A stretch of DNA of 63,235 nucleotides from CAXDOZ01 sp963991145 (GTDB lineage Bacteria > Bacteroidota > Bacteroidia > Chitinophagales > JABDMM01): NCBI GenBank assembly GCA_963991145.1, contig CAXDOZ010000002.1:1-63235 (forward strand), in the 5' to 3' direction. Positions 26,424 through 34,464 of the stretch are shown piece by piece. The notes beneath the pieces are model-generated. The model saw only the letters and a list, made by a program, of their open reading frames with translations, was not told the DNA's origin and did no database searches. Position numbers and translations under genes: made by a program. How positions within the stretch are numbered: position 1 is the first letter of the stretch; each line of letters starts with the position of its first letter.

Positions 26424-27713
26424 TTACCAGCTTTGGAAATTATCCTTTTCTCTGGCTGCTACGATTTCATCGGGTTGTATGCTCTTCACTTCATTTTCTT
26501 TCATCCATAATAAAATAGCCTTATATACTTCAAGGTAGCCTCGAAACTTATATTTGGTGAAGTATTTATTGTGCCAAAGAATACCGAATAAGGCATCGTT
26601 TGAATAGGATTCCAAAAGATCCAGAATTGAAGATCTGACATTTGAAGGAGGGTACTTTAAATAGGTCCAGTAAGTAGTATCCATGATTGCCAGTGGAACT
26701 TCAATACAATCAAAAGGCTTATTAGATCGCATATCTACCGGGCAATAGGGCTGTGAGAATGAGTTTCTCCAACCTGGCATTTCTGCAAATCCCATACTGC
26801 TATCTACCTTAATTTCTCCTTCGTCTAATTCTTCAAAATGCCCTGGATAGTTCAGCTTTAAATAGTGGTTTCTATTGGCGATGGCTTGTTTGCCGAGCTT
26901 TTGATTCTCCTCCTTAAATGATTCCGAAGAGATACTCTTATGAAGCCCGTTTTCCCATTGTGAGTTTTCAATTCTTGAAAAACAAGCCTGAACAGATGTG
27001 GATCCAAAATCATAATCTGCATTCCGCAAGGGTTTCTCAATTCCCTCCACTTTTACAGGGCCCTGATTAATCAGCCAAAAGAATGTGGACTTTACATCGT
27101 ATTCATCCTCGATCTTCATGATCTGATCCATATTGAACCAGTACGGATTTTTAAAGAGCTCTCGAAAAACTATCTGTACTAGCCAGTCTATACGACCCTG
27201 TTTAAGCGCTGCGAAGCCATCGTATCTAAGGGATCCATAGAAAACATCATTGTCATGCGATAAGAAAACTTTTGATCTCATGGGGGCAGTTTTTCTATGA
27301 GCTTTTAGCTTAGGAGTAGCTTCTATGAGTTCAAGTGAATACCTTTTTACAAGGTCTTCAGAAACAACTGAGAACTTTGATTGGTAAGAGTGTTCGAACT
27401 TGAATCTTCCAAGATTGTCTAAGTCATCCGAATCAATCTCTTGAGTGTAATTGAGCATATACACTATTGAACTCAGATAATCAGCATTACCATTATTCAT
27501 GATAATTGGCTGATCAAAAAAATGCTCCTTATGAGAGAACTTTTGTTCTGAAATCTTTCTTAAAAACTCAGTGGAGATAGGAATATCGCATGTGCTATCA
27601 GTGCCTATAGTAAGGTCCTCAATAGAAACTGGATCTAGAAATCTGCTCACTACCTCAAGTGCTCTACTGTAAGGTGTTTCGAATGACTCGTATCCGGATG
27701 TTAAAAACTTCAT
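26424..27713 (-). CDS. Polysaccharide-deacetylase-like protein (DUF7033-type group)
   Basis: 429 residues without signal peptide. It resembles the Bacteroidota polysaccharide-deacetylase-like proteins found in capsule loci: an N-terminal domain of ~130 residues, then the first metal motif as VFLSHDNDV (usual form T-H-D-V-D), a helix with MDQIMKIEDEYDVKSTFFWLI, the GLHKSISSE motif, RNHYLKLNYPGHFEELDE, and DSSMGFAEMPGWRNSFSQPY. The Asp and His residues of motif 1 and the His of motif 2 remain, so activity is possible. Substrate unknown. It is the first gene after the terminator at 27.73-27.77 kb and probably the 5' gene of the minus-strand glycan operon. Confidence 0.72.
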   Translation of the reverse strand: MKFLTSGYESFETPYSRALEVVSRFLDPVSIEDLTIGTDSTCDIPISTEFLRKISEQKFSHKEHFFDQPIIMNNGNADYLSSIVYMLNYTQEIDSDDLDNLGRFKFEHSYQSKFSVVSEDLVKRYSLELIEATPKLKAHRKTAPMRSKVFLSHDNDVFYGSLRYDGFAALKQGRIDWLVQIVFRELFKNPYWFNMDQIMKIEDEYDVKSTFFWLINQGPVKVEGIEKPLRNADYDFGSTSVQACFSRIENSQWENGLHKSISSESFKEENQKLGKQAIANRNHYLKLNYPGHFEELDEGEIKVDSSMGFAEMPGWRNSFSQPYCPVDMRSNKPFDCIEVPLAIMDTTYWTYLKYPPSNVRSSILDLLESYSNDALFGILWHNKYFTKYKFRGYLEVYKAILLWMKENEVKSIQPDEIVAAREKDNFQSW

Positions 27714-27730
27714 GGAATCGAGGTCGAAAT

Positions 27731-27765
27731 AAATAAAAAAAGCGCAGAGAAGAACCCTGCGCTTT
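27731..27765 (-). terminator. Intrinsic terminator after the aldehyde dehydrogenase gene
   Basis: On the minus strand a 9-bp perfect stem AAAGCGCAG/CTGCGCTTT (arms 27757-27765 and 27739-27747) with a 9-nt loop is followed by a T-rich tract (TTTTTTTATTT). It lies 20 bp past the dehydrogenase stop and 18 bp before the deacetylase-like start, and separates core metabolism from the glycan operon. Confidence 0.85.
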
Positions 27766-27784
27766 CTTTCAATAATGTAATTTG

Positions 27785-29314
27785 CTATAGGTCGAACTTG
27801 ATACCCTGAGCAAGTGGAAGCTCAGTGCTCCAATTCAGAGTATTCGTTTGACGACGCATATACGCTTTCCAGGCATCAGAGCCCGACTCACGACCTCCTC
27901 CGGTTTCTTTCTCACCACCAAAGGCTCCTCCAATCTCTGCTCCGGAGGTTCCGATGTTTACGTTTGCGATTCCACAATCAGATCCTTTATGTGAAAGGAA
28001 GGTCTCCACTTCACGCATATTCAAACTCATGATAGCAGAGCTTAGGCCTTGCTTCACTCCATTCTGCATTCCGATTGCCTCGTTTAGATCACTATACTTC
28101 ATGATGTAGAGGATAGGAGCGAAGGTCTCATGCTGAACGATCTGCATTTCATTTTTCACTTCTGCAATTGCTGGCTTAACGTAACAGCCGCTTTCATATC
28201 CAGGCCCTTCAAGAACACCTCCTTCAACCAGGATAGATCCACCCTGATCTACAATCGCTTTAAGAGCGCTGTTATAGTTGTCAACAGCATCGGTATCGAT
28301 CAATGGACCAACGTGGTTGTTCTCATCCAATGGATCTCCAATTCTTACCTGCTTGTAGGCATTCGCCAATTTATTCTTTACATCATCGTAGATCGAATCG
28401 TGAATGATAAGCCTTCTCGTACTCGTACATCTTTGTCCGCATGTTCCTACGGCACCGAAAACGATACCAGGGATAGCAAGGTCAAGATCTGCGTGCTGAG
28501 AAATGATGATTGCATTATTCCCGCCAAGCTCCAATAGAGTCTTTCCAAGTCTTGCTCCAACAGCCTGAGCAACGATCTTACCCATTCGAGTAGATCCAGT
28601 TGCGCTCACCAGTGCAACGCGCTCATCTGAGGTCATCATTTCACCAACTTTATAATCTCCTACCAGCAGGCATGAAACTCCTTCGGGGATGTCATTCTTC
28701 TTCAAGACATCCTGAATGATTCGTTGACAGGCGATTCCGCAAAGAGGTGCTTTCTCGCTGGGCTTCCAAACACAAACATTTCCGCAGATCCAGGCGAGCA
28801 TGCTGTTCCATGCCCAAACGGCAACCGGGAAGTTAAAGGCTGTAATGATCCCTACAATTCCAAGAGGGTGATACTGCTCGTACATTCTGTGCAAAGGGCG
28901 CTCAGAGTGCATAGTAAATCCGTGAAGCTGACGCGAAAGACCAACTGCGAAATCACAGATGTCGATCATTTCCTGAACTTCACCGTATCCTTCCTGCAGG
29001 CTCTTTCCCATCTCATAGGAAACCAGCTTTCCAAGAGGTTCTTTATTCTCCCGAAGTGCTTCAGCCATCTGACGAACAATCTCTCCACGCTGTGGAGCAG
29101 GGATCATTCTCCATGTTTCAAATGCGCTTTCCGCTGTCTCAATTATTTGATTGTATTCAGAGGCATCCGCACCGCGAACGCTACCAATAGTTTTTCCATC
29201 AACCGGTGACCAGGAAGTGAATGTTTCTCCATTCCCATTCATCCAATTCAAACCGGTTCCTACACCGCTGTTCTCAGCTTCAATGCCGAAGTGTTTCAAT
29301 ACATCTGCGATCAT
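27785..29314 (-). CDS. Aldehyde dehydrogenase, ALDH7/antiquitin type (2-aminoadipate semialdehyde)
   Basis: 509 residues. N161 (TAFNFPVAVW), the general base E262 (LELGGNN) and catalytic C296 (GTCGQRCTS) are all present, so it should be active. The pattern AFNFPVAVWAWN, VWKPSEKAPLCGIA and the C-terminal GAFGGEKETGGGRESGSDAWKAYMRR is typical of the ALDH7 group, whose characterised members oxidise 2-aminoadipate-6-semialdehyde in lysine breakdown. The specific substrate is inferred from family membership. It is transcribed alone or after hldD (64 bp gap) and is followed by a strong terminator. Confidence 0.9.
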   Translation of the reverse strand: MIADVLKHFGIEAENSGVGTGLNWMNGNGETFTSWSPVDGKTIGSVRGADASEYNQIIETAESAFETWRMIPAPQRGEIVRQMAEALRENKEPLGKLVSYEMGKSLQEGYGEVQEMIDICDFAVGLSRQLHGFTMHSERPLHRMYEQYHPLGIVGIITAFNFPVAVWAWNSMLAWICGNVCVWKPSEKAPLCGIACQRIIQDVLKKNDIPEGVSCLLVGDYKVGEMMTSDERVALVSATGSTRMGKIVAQAVGARLGKTLLELGGNNAIIISQHADLDLAIPGIVFGAVGTCGQRCTSTRRLIIHDSIYDDVKNKLANAYKQVRIGDPLDENNHVGPLIDTDAVDNYNSALKAIVDQGGSILVEGGVLEGPGYESGCYVKPAIAEVKNEMQIVQHETFAPILYIMKYSDLNEAIGMQNGVKQGLSSAIMSLNMREVETFLSHKGSDCGIANVNIGTSGAEIGGAFGGEKETGGGRESGSDAWKAYMRRQTNTLNWSTELPLAQGIKFDL

Positions 29315-29378
29315 GATTTCAATTTTGCCGCTAATTTAGAAAAAGGCTTAAGTCAATCTCATTGATAGAGAAAGGCTT

Positions 29379-30320
29379 TTAGAAAAGATATCCACCTGAA
29401 GACTCAAAAAGCCTGAGATAATCTTTCAGACCACTTTCAAGTGTCATAAACTCCTGAGCATATCCAGCTTCACGTAAATGACTTAGATCCGCTTCTGTGA
29501 ACTCCTGATATTTTCCTTTCAGATCATCTGGAAATGGAATGAATTCAATCTCAGTGCCGGGAAGTTCATTTGATATAACCTCCGCCATCTCTTTGAATGA
29601 CCTGGCCTGACCCGTGCCTACATTAAAGATCCCAGTATGTGGATTTTCAAGGAAATGCAGGTTCACTTTTACGATATCCTCCACTGAGATAAAATCTCTT
29701 TTAAAGCCATCGCTGCCTTCAAAGATCTTTAGTCTGGCATTTTCCTTTGCCTGATTAAAAAGGTGAAAAGGGACAGATGCCATCCGCCCTTTGTGATTCT
29801 CTTGAGGGCCATAAACATTAAAGTATCTGAAACCTGTAGCTGTAGATTTTAGCCCTTCGGGCCGATTGATCGCTCTGCGCAGGAACTGATCAAAAAGTAG
29901 TTTAGACTCTCCGTAAAGGTTTAATGGAGCTTCGCAATCGGCTTCCTCTCTGAAGCCATTATCTCCATTTCCGTATACAGCCGCGGAGCTGGCGAAAATG
30001 AAAGGGATCTCAAGTTCCTGTGCGTGATTGAAAAGTGCAAAGGTGTAGCCCGTATTCTGACGTAGAATATAGTCTGGTCGACTCTCAGTAGTATCGGCGC
30101 AAGCCCCCTGGTGAAGGATAGCCGTGAGATTTTTATAGTCCTGATGCTTTTCAAGGAACTCCTCAATACCAATGATCTCCTGGTATTTCAGACCCTTTAT
30201 ATTTCTTTCTTTTGCTCCATTGAGATCGTCAACAAGTATGAGATTATCATAACCCGCCTTATTTAATCCGTAGACCAAATTGCTTCCTATGAATCCGGCT
30301 GCTCCGGTAACAACGATCAT
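29379..30320 (-). CDS. hldD: ADP-L-glycero-D-manno-heptose 6-epimerase
   Basis: 313 residues. The NAD(P)-binding motif TGAAGFIGSNLV is at residues 5-16. The next strand LVDDLNG fits the HldD fingerprint, and the catalytic set is ASSAAVYGNG plus YGESKLLFD. The segment TGFRYFNVYGPQENHKGRMASVPFHL is strongly HldD-like. It converts ADP-D-glycero- to ADP-L-glycero-manno-heptose for lipopolysaccharide core synthesis. Its start overlaps the stop of the kinase gene by 4 bp (ATGA), so translation is coupled to the preceding step of the same pathway. Confidence 0.94.
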   Translation of the reverse strand: MIVVTGAAGFIGSNLVYGLNKAGYDNLILVDDLNGAKERNIKGLKYQEIIGIEEFLEKHQDYKNLTAILHQGACADTTESRPDYILRQNTGYTFALFNHAQELEIPFIFASSAAVYGNGDNGFREEADCEAPLNLYGESKLLFDQFLRRAINRPEGLKSTATGFRYFNVYGPQENHKGRMASVPFHLFNQAKENARLKIFEGSDGFKRDFISVEDIVKVNLHFLENPHTGIFNVGTGQARSFKEMAEVISNELPGTEIEFIPFPDDLKGKYQEFTEADLSHLREAGYAQEFMTLESGLKDYLRLFESSGGYLF

Positions 30321-31207
30321 TTTAGGTCGATTTCGTCAGCACTTACTACTGCGGTTCCAAACTTCGCTATCACAATTCCTGCAGCCTTATTTGCCAGACT
30401 TGCAGATTCTTTAAAAGACATTCCTTTAGATAAGCCAACAGCTAGTGCAGCAATCACTGTATCCCCGGCTCCACTGATATCAAAGACCTCTTTGGCTTCA
30501 GTTGGGATATGGCTTACTTCATTTTCAGAGATAAGACTCATTCCTTTCTCAGATCTCGTCACAAGAAGGTGTTCAATCTGGTAGTGCTTTCTTAGTTCTT
30601 TCCCTACTGCTTCTATTGCGCTATCCTCATTAGGGAACTCAGCTCCGGCAGCAGCTTTAAACTCTTTGAAGTTAGGACTGATAAGCGTTGCACCGCGATA
30701 GGCTTCCCAATCGACCCGTTTAGGGTCAACTAAAACCTGAATACCCTTTTCGAAGGAGGAAGTGATAATGTGAGAAAGGACAGCATCGCTTAGCATTCCT
30801 TTTCCATAATCAGATACTACTATCAGGGAAGCATCACCAAGATGATGATCGAAGAGAGTTTTTATTGCAAGATCCTGTCCGGATTGGTCTTCACTTGGAG
30901 ATTCAAAATCCAGTCTTGCTATTTGTTGCTTATCCGCGATCACTCTGGTTTTAAGAGTGGTTGGATGGAAACCAACAGCCGAAAAAAAACGGACTCCTTT
31001 CTCAGAGCATAGATCTTCTAAGGTCTCGGCATTAGAATCCTGACCGACAGAGCCGATCAGCATTGACTCGCCGATCAGACTGCTGATATTATGTGCAACA
31101 TTTGCTGCTCCTCCCAGTCGGTAGATATCTTGTTTAACCTGGACGACAGGAACTGGAGCTTCTGGTGAAACACGGCTTACCTGACCGCTTAAGTATTGGT
31201 CGAGCAT
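30317..31207 (-). CDS. hldE: D-glycero-beta-D-manno-heptose-7-phosphate kinase (HldE kinase domain, PfkB family)
   Basis: 296 residues from the first ATG. The family signatures are LGGAANVAHNI, SPEAPVPVV, SDYGKGML and the C-terminal DISGAGDTVIAALAV with catalytic Asp. The nucleotidyltransferase half of fused HldE is absent, so it is a stand-alone kinase. The start is a problem: family members begin about 20-25 residues earlier with a strand leading into GDVMLD. The matching codons (KDLNTQKLIATIGDVMLD) are present in frame upstream at 31208-31252 but contain no ATG, GTG or TTG, only CTG at 31244-31246. True initiation may therefore be non-canonical. Coupled to hldD by a 4-bp overlap. Confidence 0.88.
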   Translation of the reverse strand: MLDQYLSGQVSRVSPEAPVPVVQVKQDIYRLGGAANVAHNISSLIGESMLIGSVGQDSNAETLEDLCSEKGVRFFSAVGFHPTTLKTRVIADKQQIARLDFESPSEDQSGQDLAIKTLFDHHLGDASLIVVSDYGKGMLSDAVLSHIITSSFEKGIQVLVDPKRVDWEAYRGATLISPNFKEFKAAAGAEFPNEDSAIEAVGKELRKHYQIEHLLVTRSEKGMSLISENEVSHIPTEAKEVFDISGAGDTVIAALAVGLSKGMSFKESASLANKAAGIVIAKFGTAVVSADEIDLK

Positions 31208-31273
31208 TACATCACCTATAGTCGCTATGAGTTTTTGAGTGTTCAGATCCTTGAAATTTGAGCCGAAATTAAG

Positions 31274-34200
31274 CTAGTTCTTCATACTATTTATGATGTC
31301 GAAGGGATTCAATCGCGTAAGATCAAGTGTGAAAGTGATTCTGTGACCGTATTTGTTGATCCCGTATAGCTCTTGATTCTCTTTGATATTGTTGGTGGTC
31401 ACAAATGGGAAATGCACTGCCAATACCTCTGGAATAATTGCGATAGATGCACCTAATTCTGCAAATGCGGCTATCTCTCCATCTACGAATACTTCCCCAA
31501 CTCCTATGCTTGCGAAGGGTCGTATGGGTAGTTTCCAAACAAAGGAACTGGCAAGATTCATAGTAACGATCCATTCATCTGTGGTGGCGGGAATCAATGA
31601 TCTGAATCCACCATCTACGATTGCTGTTTGTCGTCTCGAGAAAGATCCATAGCCACTTCTATCGAGATAGATCTGATCGAATGTATGGTCGCTGGGGAAG
31701 CGTTCAGCAACATTCACATTAGTAGGTGACATTGCCGCTGTAAACCTTCTGTTTGGAGGAACTGGCCCATACGTTGGATTATTCACCGGTGAGGCATCCT
31801 TCAGGAAAACTCCACCAAAGAATCTAAGGTCAAGTCCTTTCCTGGGATTAGGGTAATTGATCTTTATTCTACTTGTGGTCTGAATGGCTATGAAATCAGT
31901 ACAGTGTTGCCAGGTGGCAGAGAAGCTGTAAGGCATTCTAACCCTGCTATCGCGAAGGGCGTATTTTATCTCATTGGTATGGTAGTACTGCAACACTTCC
32001 TCCTCCTGATTGGTATTGGAATTAGTTGCTTTGAAATCCTGAAGGATGTTGATGCTTCTATAGCTCAACTTATGCTCAAATGAGCTGGTGGGATCCTTCT
32101 TCTTGAAAGTGAGTTCAATTTTTGGAGTGATCTTATTGAAAGCCAGAAACTTCGTGTTTCCTGCTTCATCATCGTACCAATGGTTATAGTTGAAGCGCAT
32201 GGTGTTTAGCTCGATTCTGACACGCTGCAACTTCTTTGGGTACCAGTTATAAGCTAATTGAGCCATTCCGGTAATGTCAATCACTCCGGTTGAGAATAAT
32301 GGCATAACTCGATATTCGAAAGGGACCCGTGGTGCGATAGAGTTATAGAATGCCACCCCAACCATTGTCTTATCGTAATTATTCCACCCCACGATCGGCA
32401 TCCAGTAAATGTGTTTCCTCTTAGGATTCTCAATGGTTCCCAGCATTTGGAACTTACGCTTGACCTTCATTTTCTCTCCACTTCCCTTCAGGGCAGAGAA
32501 ATTGTCGAAACGGAAAAGGTCCTGAGAGATATAGTCGGCATCAACATGGGCTTTTGTGATACCGGGTTTCATTATCAGACTTTGCTTTTCCTCAAATCCT
32601 TCGGTCCAAATAGTGTAGCTCGTATCTGCTTCCCAAACAGTCATTGGGTATGGTATCGCAAAGTCACCTTTGTTCACCATTTCAATAGTGGGCTGATCTC
32701 CATCCATGTAGAACTTCTTCATTCTGAGATCTACCTTTCCCGTACTGCCCAGTAACTCATCAAAAAACCAGGTCAGGGAATCCCCATGTTCTTCAATGAC
32801 ATGGGCCTGAAAATCTTCCGGACCGGGGTGTTTGAATTTCCAGTTTTCATAATAGCTCTTCATGATCCTGTCAAACTCTTCAGTTCCCAGATATTGCTCG
32901 AGATATCTAAAGGACCTACCGGTCTTGGAGTAGATCATTGCCCCGTAATTATATGAGGTGAATTCTTCCGAGTGCAGATTACTGGATTGGTCTTCATTTT
33001 CTCTGGCCACCCATAGGTATGAGAAATCACTCAAGTAATCCCAGCTGATATCTGCAAGGTCTCCAAGATTTGCGATCTCATCAGGAACCGTCCCTCCGGT
33101 AAAATTCATATGCGGAAAGTACTCTCTTACATACCTGCTCTCGTAGTAAGTATTCATCCCCTCATCCATCCATGGATTGTCTCTTTCATTGCTGGCTAGA
33201 ATTCCATAGAACCAATTGTGTCCAACCTCGTGCATGATGACAAGCTCAGTAATGAACTTGTTTGGGTACTCCCCAATGACTGTGATCATTGGATACTCCA
33301 TCCCGCCTCCGGCGGAAATGGTGCCATCAACAGCCGATGCCTGTGGATAGGGATAAGGACCAACATTTTTAGAGTAAAACTCCACAGAGCGCTTTAAATA
33401 GAATGCAGACTTCTCCCAAACCTTTTTGTTGTAGTTCGTATAGTAAGCGTACACGGGAATCTGCGTGCCATCTTCGAGAACTGCAGTATCGATGTTTACC
33501 ATCCAACGCTTATCTGCAAACCATCCAAAATCATGAACGTCATCTGCTATAAAGTGCCAGGTTCTGGTTTCCTCATTTGAGGGAGGGAACTTATTATTCG
33601 GAATAGCATTCTTTCCCTGCCTCCAGCGCTCTTCTATAAAATCCCAATTCTCTGAGATCTGCTGAACCCCTGATGCGGCAACTATGTAGTTGGATGGTAA
33701 AGTGATCTTAATATCAAATGACCCAAATTCTGAGTAGAACTCTCCCTGGTTCAAATAGGGCATGGGGTGCCATCCATCTTTATCATACACTGCGGGCTTT
33801 GGATACCACTGGGTGATTTGATAGGATTGATCTACATGACCAAGTCGGGAGAAGTTATTTGGGATCTTAACCCGGAAAGGACTTTCGATCTTTAAGGAAT
33901 CTCCGGGAGCCAGGGCTTTGGCTAGTCTGAGAATCCCAATATCCGGATTGATGGAATCTCGCTGAAAGAAGATCGTATTTGTTGGAGAGCTGAATGAAAG
34001 CTGGTCTATGAAACCTTGTTCTTCAGGTTTTGCGTTGAATAAGGAGAGGTCTCCCTGTTTCATCATCTGCTTCGCGAGTGCTGTCTTTGGATCAGAGTAT
34101 GCATTTGGCCAAAGGTGGATGTAGATTATCTCCAGAGTATCAGGCGATTGATTGTGATACATCATGGCCCAGTCCCCAGTTAGTAGATGTAATTGATCAT

Positions 34201-34315
34201 CGAGGCTAAGCTTGATCTCGTAATCCACAATTTGTTGGAAATAATCATCCCCCTGAGCAAATGAAATGGAGGAGATTAAAAGTGCAAAAAGGGCGAATTT
34301 GATCCTTGACCTCAT
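31274..34315 (-). CDS. M1-family metallopeptidase with C-terminal putative outer-membrane barrel
   Basis: 1013 residues. A signal peptide (about 1-21, ending SFAQG) is followed by an aminopeptidase-N-like beta domain. The exopeptidase-type motif GGGMEYP is at 336-342, in place of GAMEN, and the zinc site HEVGH is at 362-366 with the third ligand E385, 18 residues later. From about 640 the sequence changes to alternating aromatic strands beginning HIYWMPIVGWNNYDKTMVGVAFYN, which looks like an outer-membrane beta barrel. This suggests a surface- or periplasm-exposed peptidase tethered to the outer membrane; the barrel is inference. The hldE reading frame begins just after its TAG stop, in the same frame. 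Confidence 0.85.
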   Translation of the reverse strand: MRSRIKFALFALLISSISFAQGDDYFQQIVDYEIKLSLDDQLHLLTGDWAMMYHNQSPDTLEIIYIHLWPNAYSDPKTALAKQMMKQGDLSLFNAKPEEQGFIDQLSFSSPTNTIFFQRDSINPDIGILRLAKALAPGDSLKIESPFRVKIPNNFSRLGHVDQSYQITQWYPKPAVYDKDGWHPMPYLNQGEFYSEFGSFDIKITLPSNYIVAASGVQQISENWDFIEERWRQGKNAIPNNKFPPSNEETRTWHFIADDVHDFGWFADKRWMVNIDTAVLEDGTQIPVYAYYTNYNKKVWEKSAFYLKRSVEFYSKNVGPYPYPQASAVDGTISAGGGMEYPMITVIGEYPNKFITELVIMHEVGHNWFYGILASNERDNPWMDEGMNTYYESRYVREYFPHMNFTGGTVPDEIANLGDLADISWDYLSDFSYLWVARENEDQSSNLHSEEFTSYNYGAMIYSKTGRSFRYLEQYLGTEEFDRIMKSYYENWKFKHPGPEDFQAHVIEEHGDSLTWFFDELLGSTGKVDLRMKKFYMDGDQPTIEMVNKGDFAIPYPMTVWEADTSYTIWTEGFEEKQSLIMKPGITKAHVDADYISQDLFRFDNFSALKGSGEKMKVKRKFQMLGTIENPKRKHIYWMPIVGWNNYDKTMVGVAFYNSIAPRVPFEYRVMPLFSTGVIDITGMAQLAYNWYPKKLQRVRIELNTMRFNYNHWYDDEAGNTKFLAFNKITPKIELTFKKKDPTSSFEHKLSYRSINILQDFKATNSNTNQEEEVLQYYHTNEIKYALRDSRVRMPYSFSATWQHCTDFIAIQTTSRIKINYPNPRKGLDLRFFGGVFLKDASPVNNPTYGPVPPNRRFTAAMSPTNVNVAERFPSDHTFDQIYLDRSGYGSFSRRQTAIVDGGFRSLIPATTDEWIVTMNLASSFVWKLPIRPFASIGVGEVFVDGEIAAFAELGASIAIIPEVLAVHFPFVTTNNIKENQELYGINKYGHRITFTLDLTRLNPFDIINSMKN

Positions 34316-34395
34316 AATGATTGTTATAAGGTTGAAAATTAGTGCATTCTAACTGAGATTTTCCCGGCGGTGGTCAGGACTATCTGCTTTTAGAT

Positions 34396-34403
34396 TAATT
34401 TTG
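34396..34403 (+). promoter_or_regulatory. -7 element for the TPR-protein gene (TAATTTTG)
   Basis: Exact TAnnTTTG followed by CACCC, 61 bp upstream of the start codon. The extended form TTTGCAC is shared with the prs and proline dehydrogenase promoters in this window. No -33 TTG is found at 17-18 bp. Confidence 0.5.
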
Positions 34404-34464
34404 CACCCACTGGTTGGGACGCAAGATCTTGAGTATTAATTCCTAACCATTAAATGTTCTATGC

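Noticed and set aside
31207..31274. Possible read-through fusion of the M1 peptidase with the HldE kinase (same frame, separated by one TAG)
   Set aside because: The two functions and cell compartments (outer membrane/periplasm versus cytoplasm) are incompatible, and both proteins have sensible termini apart from the kinase start, so I treat this as a start-codon question only.
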